In this document: one piece after another, positions 22,317-34,274 of the stretch | Layout of the letters: the number at the start of each line of letters is the position of its first letter | Position numbering within the stretch: position 1 is the stretch's first letter | Assembly: GCA_950295325.1 (NCBI GenBank) | Contig: OX485804.1 | Span: forward strand, 27,776,001-27,840,000 | From: Polytrichum commune | Taxonomy: Eukaryota; Streptophyta; Polytrichopsida; Polytrichales; Polytrichaceae | Length of the DNA: 64,000 nt | Reading direction: 5' to 3' | Made by a program: the position numbers and the translations under genes | The notes under the pieces: generated by a model | Told to the model about the DNA's origin: nothing | Database searches by the model: none | The model's input: only the letters and a program-made list of their open reading frames with translations

Positions 22317-23500
22317 CCACCCATGATCCACCCAATCATAGTGGGAATATCTAGGTGAGCCGAATATTTCCAACTAACCAAGTGAGAACCCAGAGGCTTG
22401 CCCTTGGGGGAGATAGATGCCAGCCGGCTTGTCCTCGCCCATTCAAGGTGTTCACCTTCGAAAGAAGATAGCAGTCGTTGGGGGCGTTCTAATTCTTGTT
22501 ATGCATGTTCTAGAATTACATATACATTCAGACCAACTCATAAATGAAACAACATCATAATTCACGTTGGTGGCAACATTGGAGCTTTCTTTCTTTCCTT
22601 CTTTCTAAGTCGTTCGAGGTGAATCAACCATGGAGCCTATAAGAGGTCAAACACTTTTATGGTGGATGGATGAGAAGTACGCTTGGCGCACCCGACAACT
22701 CCCTTGCGGCCAACTCAACAAGCAAGACATGATCCAAGCCACGGCCGCCCATGAGTATGTATCATTGCCTCCCCGGGCCTTCCCGAAAGGCAATCATTGT
22801 AGAGCACAAAGTATACATAGAGATATAGTCTCACATACATATGATATAACGCCATCACCTTGGTGGCGCCACCCGGTCACTAGCAATATCAAGGGGTGGC
22901 CGGCAAGGCTCCTTTTAGCACCCGCAACAAGCAAAAAGAAGATATATAAAATTCACAATTAATCTTGCTCGTTGAAAGAAAAGTGAGAATGAGAAAATTG
23001 CTCGTCGTATGGAAAGGGCAAAAAGAAAACAACACGTTAAAAGAAAGGTTCCCTCGACCATTACTTGTCAACTGCATTCTATATCTATGGGCCACCAATG
23101 TTGTATCCCACAATATATGAGACACACTTCGATTCCACAATGATTTCAGAGATACAAGTCAGCGTTTGCACCTGTAAGTGACACCAAACTGAACTTGGGT
23201 CCAACAATCCCCATAAAATTAGAAATTGTGTGTGGCCAAAGATAGATTATTTTTCATCGATGGTATCAAAAAAAAAAGTTGAAGAGGTTTTCAAAATAGA
23301 ATAGCCCCTACACAATGTTTGACTTTGAGTTCAAAATATTGTAGGTTGTTATGAATCCCATGAATTTAAGTTTATATTATTTATAGGATACCATGGTATA
23401 AATCATATATTGTCGGTCTATGGCGCCACAATAAAAACAATTCATGTTGTTCGTGAGCGCATGCCTCTTTTGTGTACGCATGTTTTGTATTGTGGATTTT
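22317..23500 (+). other. Unassigned DNA downstream of the 5S-like segment
   Basis: A 110-codon frame at 22630-22962 follows the possible primer-binding site and has no recognisable domain. It could be the interior of a small LTR element. No second LTR copy was found in the window. Confidence 0.35.
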
Positions 23501-23848
23501 TGAAATTGCTTTGAGGCGAAATTGAATTGCAATGAATTATTGGCTTTGCCTTTTGAGATGCTTTTTGGAATGAGCCAAAGTTTGGTCTTGGTTGAACAAC
23601 CGACTAGAATTGGTCACATGAGGAGGATAATCATAGGGCATAGCAATCTTGTAACAAGTCAATTGTTGATTTATAATGAACACATGATACGTGAAAATAA
23701 CTCACCCCATTATTTCAAATCAATTGAAAGGTACTACAAAATATGCACAGTTAAAAAATTGCCTAATTGAATGGGTCGCCAAGATAATACCCCCCAAACA
23801 CGTAACCCTTGCCGCATGTAGTTTCCATAAGTCACATGTATTGGCATC

Positions 23849-24445
23849 ACGGATGAATTTTTGATTCGGCGAAACACACTCCAAGAATGCAAGACGATGG
23901 GAGCTATGTACGTGCAAGTGGTTGCGAACAACATGAACAAAAGGTTCCTTGATTTACATGTTTTCAACGCATCCAAACTTTTTCAGTCCACAATGTTATC
24001 CAAGTGATTTTGCAGTTTGTATAACCATGTCAAAGCAATAGTTTGAGAGATCGACCATAACATAAAGATCGACTGCAGTTGAAAGCAATGCTAGTAAAGC
24101 CGAGTTGCTCGAGTTTGTGGACACGTTGAGACATGAATCTGAAAACTAAATCGTTGTACGAGGCATGGCAATTTCGTGGGGGCATCAACGAGTGGTCCAC
24201 CCATTGGCCCCATCTCATAAAACTTTGGCACACAAAAAAAAATACCGGTCATTCCCGCAAACCTTACAATCTATGAAAGGGTTTTTTTTTTTCTGTTATC
24301 AAGAGTTGCTCGCGAGCTTCATTGAAATCTGACACTTTGGATGCTTCGATATGAGCGTCATCGTACGGGATAGAGTTGGAAAATATGAATTGGTGGGGAG
24401 CAGTTGAGTTATGCCGCAACATGAGAAATTGGAAAGCTCTTAGAA
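23849..24445 (+). pseudogene. hAT transposase C-terminal relic 2
   Basis: Successive plus-strand frames give YVQVVANNMNKRFLDLHVFN then SPQCYPSDF (23849-24025), KAELLEFVDTLRHESE (about 24095-24143), ERVFFF (a decayed ERGFS) near 24270, and LKSDTLDA with ELENMNWWGAVEL (24317-24420). The order (an RF.DL..F.A segment, a mid segment, ERGFS, LDA..., ENM.W) fits a hAT transposase 3' half. Several frameshifts and stops separate the blocks. The last blocks match relic 1 (LETLDALM, ENMDWAIIF), so both come from the same family. Confidence 0.65.
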
Positions 24446-24569
24446 CGAACTAGACAACATTGTAAGGAAGTTTTTGAATCCGTCGTTGGAAAAGTGGGTT
24501 TTGATGTTGTCCATCGCGTTGAGAGGCCGGGAAAAAAACAAGCGATTCGTCACAAGAGTTGAGAGGGGG

Positions 24570-24645
24570 GTGGACCCGTGGGAAAGGGAAGGGAAGGGAA
24601 AGGGAGGAGAAGGGGGGGAAGGGAGGGGAGGGGGGGGGGGCCGGG
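24570..24645 (+). repeat. G-rich purine tract
   Basis: This is a nearly pure G/A strand with many GGG and GGGG runs, ending in an 11-G run. It has the composition for G-quadruplex formation. The overlapping frames in it are low-complexity artefacts. Confidence 0.85.
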
Positions 24646-24659
24646 GGCACTAGTGGTGG

Positions 24660-25085
24660 CTGGATTCCTACGCGAGCCACCCCATTATCAAGAAAAGCCA
24701 ACATTCCCCAATCCAATAAGACAAGGGAGGGAACAAGCTTTCGAGCTGTATGGGGTGTCCTCTCTCTCGCGGGGCCTCATTTCCCATCACCGTGATGGAG
24801 CTTGGGATATTGACAACGTAAGGAAGGGCAAGGGAAGTAAAGGGCATGGAATTATTATCGGCCCTTCACTATCCGATGTATATATGTGCCACTCTTTCGC
24901 ATTGCTCTAAACAATAATAGTATATAGAATAACACCACGACGACTACTACTACTACTACATGTCCCTAGCTACTTTGGCCCCGTACGGAAAAAGGGACCA
25001 TGGCCAGTGGATCGAATGGATATCTTACCTGCTGCTTGCTGGCCTATGGGGGACGGCTCCGTGCTTGAGGCCCGGTTTAGACTAA
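24660..25085. other. Unassigned DNA
   Basis: Nothing recognisable was seen except a short CTA run near 24945. Confidence 0.5.
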
Positions 25086-25368
25086 GAGCCACTTCGCACG
25101 TGAGACTGAGAGCCCGTGACCGTCACACTTCAAGCACTCTCGTGGGTGGAATAGGCGGAGCTAGTCCAAGTACGCTTGAGGGACCGACGGAGTATGTGAA
25201 TGGCGAGTCGAGATGGGTGTAGAGTCTGCGTGGATTCCGACGTGGCATCGAATGGATCATGTTTCATGGTCGCTTGGACTGTTTTTGAAAACCACCTCTT
25301 GGAGGTAGGCCTAATACAAAACCATTGGGAGACCATGGCACTCTGAACGCTTACAACCGTTCAGTTTA
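25086..25368 (+). mobile_element. MITE family D, copy 2 (right-truncated)
   Basis: It starts with a decayed end (AGAGCCACTTCGCACGTGAG). It matches copy 3 through CGTGGCATCGAATGGATCAT and GGGAGACCATGGCACTCTGA, then stops. It lies in direct tandem with copy 3. Confidence 0.7.
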
Positions 25369-25426
25369 TGGTCATCTATTCATGTTGATATGGATAGGTA
25401 AGTAAGTACACTGAATATTGTGTTTA

Positions 25427-25932
25427 GGGCCACTTCACACACGAGCCTGACAGCCCGTGACCGGTACACTTCGAGCACTCTCGTTGGTGGAAAAGGTGGA
25501 GCGGGTCCAAGTTCACTTCACACTACGCTTGAGGGACCAACGGAGTATGTGAGTGGGGAGATGGGTGTAAAGTTTGTGAGTGGATTCCTACGTGGCATCG
25601 AATGGATCATGTTTCATGGTTACTTGGATTGTTTTCGAAAACCACTTCTTGGAGGTAGGCCTAACACAAAACCATTGGGAGACCATGGCACTCTGAACGC
25701 TCACGACCGTTGGTTTTGTTCTATTTTATCATGCGTGAGGACCCGCGCGAATAAAGATTCAATGAACCAACATTTGGTTGGGGGTCCGGTCACATATGAC
25801 TTCACACTACACTTGAGGGTTGATGACCACGGTACATGATTTTGGAGGTGTCTTGGGACGGCCTTTGGACACTTTTTTTTGGGCTTTCATAATTTCATGG
25901 TCACAGCTCTTGGCTCATGTGTGAAGTGGCCC
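25427..25932 (+). mobile_element. PIF/Harbinger-like MITE family D, copy 3
   Basis: The ends are GGGCCACTTCACACACGAG and the complement of GGGCCACTTCACACATGAG. TTA lies to the left and TAA to the right. It is 506 bp and non-coding. The inner end block CTTGG..CATGTGTGAAG and GGTCACAGCTCTTGG is shared with the element at 55585. Confidence 0.85.
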
Positions 25933-25935
25933 TAA

Positions 25936-27763
25936 CTCATGGTGAAGAAGTGCATTGGTCGGTCAAAAATTCTCGCCCAAGACAAGGTTATTTGAGGCAA
26001 TGGTTGGTATGGTAGACAAGATGGGAAAATACTTAAATGCCTCGGGTTGGAACTCTTTGGAGGTTAAGTTTCTTGTTTGAAGATTTTGGGTTGTCCAATG
26101 AATTTGACCTATTGAGAACTCCCCTAGCCAAAAAAGTTTTTTTTTTAAATGTTGCCATGTTGGTTGCCGTGTCATTTCATGCTTGAATTTCATGGTTCAT
26201 GCTTTCATGCTTTCATGCTTGAATTTCTCCACCGGAGTAGTCTTGGATCAAGTGTAAACCCTAGCCGGTGAAGAACCCACTATGTAGCCAACCATATTGC
26301 TCCATTCCCCTACAATTCTTGAGCGGTGCACTTCTTCACCGTAGTTTAAACCGGTCCTAAGTAATCTCTAAAAGTTGAAGCAAAATCGTCCCAAAATCGC
26401 CTAAAACAATTCGGTCTAATTTGGAAATTTGTTAGAGAAGATGCGCACCTCGTATGAAACATCTGGATGTATGGATGGAAGCTTTGTAGAATTGGGATTG
26501 TTCACACGGATTTTCAATCGTCCGTGTCTTCAAAGCATAAGATTTGAACGTAAATGTGTATGTTGGTATTGTTTGACAGTGGTGAATGCCCGGACTAAAA
26601 ACATTTGCCTCAACTTTTAGAAGTTAAGATAATCAAGTCATGAATGGTAGTTTTTCTACGTGCACCCGCTTCTCGTAGGATCTTAAACATGCAAATACTA
26701 CGAGATGGTTAGCGAATCTAAAGCGTGCCCGTAGCCCCATTGTAGGTGGCACTTCCAATCTCCACATTCAACTATGGTCATTGGGTCGGATTAGGAATTG
26801 TCTCATCTAACTGACAATTGTGAACAACAAAGATTATCATTTCAACTTTGGCAATTGGGATTGAGATTAAAAGTTATAAGGGGTGAAAGGGAAGGTTCTT
26901 TGTCTCCTTAAATGATCGCATGGGTCGTATCAATTGTGGATGTTATTGATCACATGATGGTGTCTATATCATGAGAGCATAGTCTAATCTCATTGTAGCA
27001 TATGTGTTCTTTGGTAGTTGTTCTTAACTACAAAGCTTGTCATTTAGCACTTATTAAGAAAGTGGCCATATAGACCCACACACCTTATGTAGGTACCACA
27101 AGATTTGAATTTTGAAGGGCTCCTTATTCCCATACGATGACATTACGGACACCTCTAACTCCATGTTGTCAATTTAAATTGAAGTTTACCAAAGTACCTT
27201 GTCTATGGTAAATATTGTGGGCATAGTTATAATGTGACTTACCCTTCAATGCATTATAGTGTGGCCCACAATGATTTCCATCCCTCATTAAAATAATGTG
27301 GAACCTTATACTTAGGCATTGGGTTTGTATCAATTTCTCCACGTGCCTAAAATTCACATAAATTACATTTGAAGACCAATAATGATTTAAGTGAGAATTT
27401 TGGAAAAGTGGAATTATTTTCACTTTTGTTGACTTAAATTGTCAAAAATAAACTAAATAGTATAATCTTAGATCCAAAAATATCCAAGTAGGATGAATTA
27501 GATCTTACTTTCTTGTAAGTCTTTCAAATACACATTGATTTTTATCCAATATAAATAGTGCAAACAACAACGTAGACCTCCAATGTTATATATCGTGGAC
27601 TATGAACTCATAATATATAATCCATGTAGGTTCACTAGTGAACACAAGTCATTCCAAGGATCTTGTGGACAAAGCATTGGTCCATGGTCACTAAATGATT
27701 TCTAAAGCTACCATCATAGTAGATTTACATACATCTAGTGGCCGCGGACTCCACTAGTTTGTC
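25936..27763. other. Unassigned DNA
   Basis: Frames of 63-84 codons at 25963-26193, 26429-26620 and 27169-27423 have no recognisable motif. I see no gene I can support. Confidence 0.5.
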
Positions 27764-27769
27764 TAATTA

Positions 27770-27950
27770 GTGTGGTTTACCACTTGAGTTATGCATTGCT
27801 ATAACAATTTACTAAGAATATCATTTGTTGCCCAAACAACATAAGTAGTTAGTACAAACACCAAAGAATGTGATATAACTGAGTTGGTAAAAGAAAGTTA
27901 ATGTCGGTAAAAAGTTATAGCAACACATAACTCTGAATGGTAACCCCCAC
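27770..27950. mobile_element. MITE family I, copy 1
   Basis: The ends are GTGTGGTTTACCACTTGAG and the complement of GTGGGGGTTACCATTCAGAG. They continue inward to GCTATAAC, giving about 48 bp of terminal repeat. TAATTA flanks each side (27764-27769 and 27951-27956). It is 181 bp and non-coding. Confidence 0.7.
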
Positions 27951-28324
27951 TAATTAGACCAAATAATTTAGTGCATTTGACCATATGGTCTTTGTAGTGA
28001 GAGGAATGGACTTTGTAATCATTCAAATAGAAAGGAGACTTTGATTTGGACTCTTGTAGCATGTGCATATCGACTTTGATTCTCAAACTTGAATGAATAT
28101 CCTCACGATTCGCAAATTGCTAACTAGACAAGACAATTCCCAAGCCAATCCCTCTATATATATATGTTGTTGTTGGAAGTGCCCACCATAAGGTTGCATA
28201 CCCATTTCATAACAACAACAGATAGGGGACGTGGCTTTTCATTAAGGAGTATCATTTTTGGCCAAGTAAATGAAGTTATGCACCATGGTGAGCATGTTAT
28301 ATGTTTATATTGTCTATGTACAAA

Positions 28325-28384
28325 ATGATATCAAGGGTAAAAAAATTATAGCAACATATAACTCCAAATGGTAAACCACAGTAC
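28325..28384 (+). repeat. MITE family I, right-end fragment
   Basis: TTATAGCAACATATAACTCC and AAATGGTAAACCACAGTACT match the family I end. No left partner was found. Confidence 0.5.
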
Positions 28385-29540
28385 TAGGTGAAAATTTTGT
28401 AGCAAATTTGTGCAAATTCTAGCATTTTATAATTGGAATAATGATATTTGTATTTGTGATGATTTTTATAAATATCTAAAATATTCAATATAAGAGGACC
28501 GACCTTTTCATAATTTAGAAGATTAATTGTATGGATACGTTCTTTTGATGGTGCCTCACAACTTCTCTTGGGTTATAGCATGCAAATATCCCTTATATAT
28601 GTATGTGTGTGTTATCGTATCCACAATTCCGGAAAAGAAGAAGAAAGAAAGAACAACTTATGCCTTAGGTCCCAATAGGTGTTTATGAGACGATCCATCC
28701 CATAAATAGTAGAATTTCAACTTAGGTTGAATATATATGATAAACTCAGTCTCCTTAACTTCCCATATACAAGAATCAAAATCTTAATGAAATATATATA
28801 TCATAGGAATGCCATCAAATACCTAAGCCTCCTCAATCTAAGCAAGAATAAGCTAGATAAGGAGTTCCAACACCCCATTATTCCCCCTTGACCTCCCTCC
28901 TCCAAGCCCCCCCCCCCCCCCCATCTTTGCTTGGGCTCACCTATCTCAAAGTAGGTATTGGCCCATCGCATGTATGTTTGGACTTTTCATGTTGTTGTTA
29001 AAATATCTCTCTATTCATGCTTGCTCCCCTTGGAGCCAAAGTTTATATCATCATGAGATTCTCATCCAAAACTTATGGTCGTGAAAACATTGTTGACTTG
29101 TTATTTGAACTATGTCCGAAGAAGTGGGTAAGACTTTGTGAAGATGCTCTCATCTATATCTTGTGAAATTGAAGGTGCTTTGACCCAACTTGTAGTATAT
29201 ACGTGCCCGAAAAACATGTGTTGTCAATAAATACATGATACCTACTACTTATAATTCTTGAACATGCACAAGCGAATAGTTGTGGAAAGCTCATAATAAG
29301 GATCTTTGTATTATAAATCAGGGGGGGATGGTGAGAGGAGGCTGAATGTTCACAACATTTGCCAAGAATGGGGGTCAACAAGGGGAGGGAGGATGAAAAC
29401 ATTGATTATTAGTGTAGAGTCCAATTGTTATTTACAATAAAATGTACCCCTAAATTGAAAGCATAATACCCAAATTAGTCTTATGTAATTAAGTTTTGAT
29501 GAATCAAAAATAAACATGACAATTTTGAAACGCAAGTTTG
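28385..29540. other. Unassigned DNA with a C16 run
   Basis: C repeats at about 28907-28922. The block at 29330-29400 (GTTCACAACATTTGCCAAGA) resembles the flank of family H copy 1. No genes were seen. Confidence 0.5.
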
Positions 29541-29800
29541 TAAATGTGTGCGGCCTCCCCTTCGACTCCGGTTGAAAACGTAGGTTTTGAGCCCTACAAA
29601 ATGGCCGTCTTGGATGGGAGTTGAGAATGGATGGTTTATACTCAATAAAAGGGGGGACCAACATGTCGGAAAACCAAGCTCCTCAAGGTTGGGCACATGT
29701 CAAGGCCAAAATTCTTTTTCCCCTGGCCCACCGAACTCTGTTTCAAAACCGGGCATTTTCGAATGTGTGTGTGTTCTCCCCTTCAGATTTCATCACGAGG
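29541..29800. repeat. Repeat family H, copy 2
   Basis: GTGTGCGGCCTCCCCTTC, AAGCTCCTCAAGGTTGGGCA, CATGTCAAGGCC and TTCGAATGTGTGTG match family H copy 1. The inverted order of the outer blocks is kept. Confidence 0.65.
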
Positions 29801-29964
29801 TAACTTAACACGATCAACCCAAGAAAAACAGGTTCATATTCCTATCAATGCAACATAACATTACTCAGATGGCATGCCAAGTAGTTGCAGTTCTCCTTGC
29901 CAACCCATACATCTTCCACATTCATAGTGAACGTGACCAATGTTCATGAATCATGCCCACCAAT

Positions 29965-30192
29965 TCCCGGGAAGAAGTTCTTGAGCACAGTCAGTCAAGA
30001 TCTTGGTGTTTCTAAATCCACCCGGTTACATGTCGACATCTTCCAGTTTTGCTTTATTCAGTCGAGGTGTAGTCTTGTATATCATAGATTCCTCTAAAAC
30101 GGTCGTTAATTCTCCTTAAGTCTCCAACTTCAACCAGTTGTTCCTCAAACTCAACCGCTTCATTTGTAACTAAGTGACAATTCTCCCCGGAT
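29965..30192 (+). repeat. Repeat family K, copy 2
   Basis: It carries GGTGTTTCTAAATC, CCGGTTACATGT, ATAGATTCCTCTAAAACGGT, CTTCAACCAGTTGTTCCTCA and AACTCAACCG in family order. Confidence 0.7.
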
Positions 30193-30589
30193 AGCTAGTT
30201 AGTAGTGACTCCCACTAATAAAAGGGCCCCACTGAACAACTTGCAATACATAAATAATAATGTTATGCAAGAACATCGACATCCCTTTTGCCTCTTTATT
30301 TTTATTCTCATTTTTAATTAAACACTTTCAAAACAATTTGTGTAAGGTGGGGATGAGCCAATGTTAGCCAGTTGGCTGGTGGTGTGGGTGGGCTTTCCCA
30401 TGCTAACGGGTGGACATTGTAATGAAGATGCGAAGGTCCCTTCTGAGTAGTTATTCCTGAGTTATTAAGCTTATGTGGGGAGGGGCCCTTCCTTCCTTAG
30501 TGGCATAGCTGGAAGCCAGGGCATGCATAAATATCTCACCACTCCAACATGCTTAAAGTTACGGCTTCCCTTGGAAACACGCCAACTTG

Positions 30590-30790
30590 GGCACAATTGG
30601 TCCAAATCCTAGTGTTCCCAACTCCAACCGGTTCCATGTTGTGATCTTCCGGTTTTCCTTCATTAATTTGAGGCACATTCCATAGATTCCTCTTAAATGA
30701 TTGGTCATTTTTTTGAAGTCTTGAGCTTCAACCGGTTACTTCTCAAACTCATATGGCTTATCTGTAAGTAGCAGTCGATTCTCCCTGTTC
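30590..30790 (+). repeat. Repeat family K, copy 3
   Basis: It carries CCTAGTGTTCCCAACTCC, ACCGGTTCCATGTTGTGATC, ATAGATTCCTCTTAAATGAT and CTTCAACCGGTTACTTCTCA in family order. It lies ~600 bp from copy 2 in the same orientation. Confidence 0.75.
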
Positions 30791-31298
30791 ATTTGTAAAC
30801 AAGAGAGAGAGAGAAGAGGAGGGGGGGGGGGATTCTCGTATACGAGCGTACCTTCTCTTATTCATCCAACATAAAAACATACTTGACCCCTTCTAGGTTT
30901 GTTGCCGGTTCATCTCAAATGACCTCAAGTACACTAATTCGGAGTCTTTACAACTAATGCCAACACTAGTAAAAAGAAACTATGCATTTCCAACAATATA
31001 TTACATGCCCCCAAATTCCTAAAATTTTCAGTCGCTTAACCAAAAAAACAAATTTGTAATCGTTTGGTGACTGAAGATCAAGCCGGTCAAAGGAACCGGA
31101 GCCGATTTCGGTTGCGGTTCTCGTTGGCATAGTTTTCTACTAGTGCAATGCCAAAATTGCTTTGAAAAACCTAGTAGCCTCTGGGTTGCATACTATTTTA
31201 GGGTTTTATGTTGGATGAATGAGATAACTCCCTCTCTCCCTCAAACCAACACGAGAATATGGTGGTTAGAACTGCACAAACTAGTCTTCCATATAATA

Positions 31299-31495
31299 GT
31301 GTGGATTGCCGTTTCAGTTGGCGTTTTATGTTGCTATACCCATTTTTGTACTTGTTTTTTGAGATCATCAATTTTATGCTCAAATAAGATAAACAATTGG
31401 TATGACATCAAAAAACATGAAATAACGTACTTGGTAAAACTGATGTTCTCGGTAACAAGTTATAGCAACATGTAACTCCAAATGGCAAGCCACGC
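31299..31495. mobile_element. MITE family I, copy 2
   Basis: The ends are GTGTGGATTGCC and the complement of GCGTGGCTTGCC, continuing to GTTGCTATA. TAATA lies on each side. It is 197 bp and non-coding, and the ends match copy 1. Confidence 0.65.
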
Positions 31496-31499
31496 TAAT

Positions 31500-32194
31500 A
31501 GAACTACTCAGTGTTATTGCATTGTTATATGAATAGACAGATGGACCCATAAGTTAAGGGTTGTTGTGGATTTCATTTCACAAGACCTGCTAGCAAGGGG
31601 GGACTAGTGAAAACATGTCTCCCATGTGTGTGTTCACTATCCTAATTTGGGTACGTGGCCCCAATTTAATGGTCATTTTCGTGTAAAATAGCAACACTAG
31701 GCTCTACAATAGAAATCAACGTTTTCACTCTCCCCTTCGGTACATATCACCAAACTTCTAGCATGTTGTTATGTTTTTATTGTGCCCTTGTCACAAGCGG
31801 GTGAATCAAAGCCTATGTCACGACTCTGGAGTATGGTCACTACGTAGTCTAAAAACTTGGGGTCTTTTGGACACAAGCATTTCGCGTGTATCATTAAGAA
31901 ACCCTTCTAAGAAAAATCATATCATGTGCTCAATGTTTTGTGAAGTCGATCGTGTTGATGTAAATTATGACAATTTTGACAAGTCCTAGATGAAAAATGT
32001 ATCCTCAATGGAGTGACCCTTTCAAAAATGTCATCAAGTTCATACTATATTGAATACATGAACTAGTGTGGCACTTACATTGGTGTGTCGTGTTAATTAG
32101 AGTGGTCTTTGTGACTTGTCATGCAACACTAAGTGTCGAGCAATGCCCTCTCTAGTTGCCACCTAGTGATTGCAAGACTATTAATTTGGGTCGA
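31500..32194. other. Unassigned DNA
   Basis: A 72-codon plus-strand frame at 31771-31989 has no recognisable motif. Confidence 0.5.
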
Positions 32195-32575
32195 TCATGA
32201 ATAAAGTAGGCGTGCCTAACTTGGTTATTTATCTTGATGGGACACCTAAATTTGAGTGAATGTGTGGCAAGATGTGACTCCAAAAAAAATGCCTAAAAGA
32301 CATGTGATTAAAAGAAATTGCACTACGTGTTCAAATATGATAACCATTCTAGGACTCAGTAGTCGACATAATTGGGAAGACCTATATGACCGCTTAACAA
32401 TCACAAGATATTGAATAAGATAATCGTATGAGCTCCAAAAGTTATGGGAGAAAGCAACTACAACCTCGATCTAGATTTGCTAACCATCTCGTACATACTA
32501 ATCGCGTGGTTTGTGTCTTAGGAGAAGTGGCTACTTAAGGGGGGGGAGTAACCATTTAAGACCCATGTACCTTAG
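32195..32575 (+). repeat. Repeat family J, copy 1
   Basis: GTAGGCGTGCCTAACTTGGT, AACCATTCTAGGACTCAGTA, ACTAATCGCGTG and AGTAACCATTTAAGACCCAT occur in the same order as in copy 2 at 46575-46915. It may be LTR-derived, but that is unproven. Confidence 0.65.
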
Positions 32576-32700
32576 TGTGGGCGAACTTAACTAAAAGTGA
32601 TTTAGTCATAGCATGACCTAGCCCACGAGGTGTTTTGGGGCTTTAGTTGTGCCATGGTCCTCAATAGTTTGGCAAGTGTGCTTTCACGAGGTCCAATCTC

Positions 32701-32721
32701 GGGGGGGGGGGGGGGGGGGGG
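32701..32721 (+). repeat. Poly(G) run, 21 bases
   Basis: This is the longest of several G or C homopolymers in the window. Confidence 0.95.
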
Positions 32722-33066
32722 CAATGTGTTAAAAAGTTAAGGATATAGGTGCGAACAACCACTATTTTATAGGGGGGTATTACTTTCAATTTTTTTTTCA
32801 CATGCTATCATTATATAATTTTCTACTTTGGATTAATAGAAAAATGGCTTGCATTACTTATAATTCCAAATTACCTATTATTCCATACCTTATAGTACTT
32901 TAAAGATGTCCAATGCCATTTTTGATACCCTATATTACTCTTAAGTCCATTTATAATTTTTTGCCCCCATGTTTTTAAAATACCCTATCATTTGTTCGCA
33001 CGTATATTGCTACTCCAACCAATGACTGCCCCCCCCCCCCCCCCCGAGGGTCCAATAGGATGCTAA

Positions 33067-33466
33067 GGGCCGGTTCACATGGGATCCCAAGTCCTAAGTC
33101 CTAAGTCCCAAGTCACTTGAGGCCAATCCGAGTAATCTCAACTGTTGAGAGCATGGAAGTTGGGAGTTACCACTTCACACATGTGTCTTAAGTCCCAAGC
33201 AGGACATGGATGCCTACATGGCATCACTTTCTAGAGGTGAGGCTTGGGACTTGTGTTGAGAGTTGGGTCAAGCAAAAATTGGACTCAACTTAACCGAACT
33301 CTCAACCCCAGTCTGGCAAATATTTATACATAAAATAATCAAGATCCAACTTCAATGATAATTAACCACATTTTATTGGCTTCTTGAGGCTCAAATTTTG
33401 GGACTTTGCCTCTAAGTTGGGACTTGCTAACATTAGTATGACTTGGGACCCCATTTGAACCGGCCC
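33067..33466. mobile_element. PIF/Harbinger (Tourist-like) MITE F, with TAA target duplication
   Basis: The ends are GGGCCGGTTCACATGGGATC and the complement of GGGCCGGTTCAAATGGGGTC, both followed by CCAAGTC. TAA lies on both sides (33064-33066 and 33467-33469). It is 400 bp and non-coding. GG-starting ends with a 3-bp TAA duplication fit PIF/Harbinger. Confidence 0.9.
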
Positions 33467-33534
33467 TAAATCCCGCCAAGACTATGGGTCACTTTACATG
33501 CATGACCAAGCCCGGTAGTGAGAGAAATGATCAA

Positions 33535-33760
33535 TGAATGGGACAATCGATTGCTAGTTGAAGACGAACTAGTCGAGTTTTAGAAGTAACCGGTTGAAGT
33601 TCAAGATTTCATGAAATTACCCATCGTTCCGAAAGAATATAGAGAATATACCTTTAATAGATAAAGAAAACTTGAAAGATCACAACATGTAACCAGATGG
33701 ATTTCAAAACACTAGAATTTTGACAATAATGTCCCAAAATCTCTATGGACCCTGAAAATG
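33535..33760 (-). repeat. Repeat family K, copy 4
   Basis: It is in inverse orientation: AGTAACCGGTTGAAGTTCAA, GATCACAACATGTAACCAGA and CAAAACACTAGAATT match the family. Confidence 0.7.
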
Positions 33761-33769
33761 ATATAGGAG

Positions 33770-34270
33770 TTCTCACGGACATCCTTGGTGGTTTGAAGAC
33801 CATGACCAAGAGAAATCCATGTCACATTTTATAAAGCCTTGATTGCAAGACATTGTGTCAAAAGGATTCAGACTAGGACGTAGTGTTTTCAATGAAAACA
33901 AAGAACGTGACAATTATGTGAGTATGAAATGTAACATTTACGAAAATTAGCATATTTGAAATCAAGAATATTATTAATATTTTCTCCTTGACATGGTTGC
34001 ATGCTTCATTTTTTGATGAGACAACCTATTTAGGATTTCTTGTCGTAAAATTTGGTTGACCACTAAACATGATCCAATAATGGAAATGTAGGATTTCATG
34101 TCAATGTCCTCATTCGTTTTTAGACATGTTTGGTCTTATTTTTTGTGACCTTGCAATGTAAAAACAAAGTGATACCACCACTCAATTTCTCAACTAGTGA
34201 GATCACAAGAACAAATAGCACCATAATGGCTCCTTCAATGCACATGCCACCAAAAACCATGCCAATGCCA
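33770..34270. other. Unassigned DNA
   Basis: Nothing recognisable was seen. Confidence 0.45.
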
Positions 34271-34274
34271 AGCC

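Noticed and set aside
22630-22962. gag-like protein after the possible primer-binding site
   Set aside because: No zinc knuckle or capsid motif was recognised in the 110 residues.
24559-24910. Overlapping Arg/Gly-rich frames
   Set aside because: They are translations of the G/A-rich tract.
31143-31475. 110-codon plus-strand frame
   Set aside because: It spans MITE family I copy 2 and has no domain.
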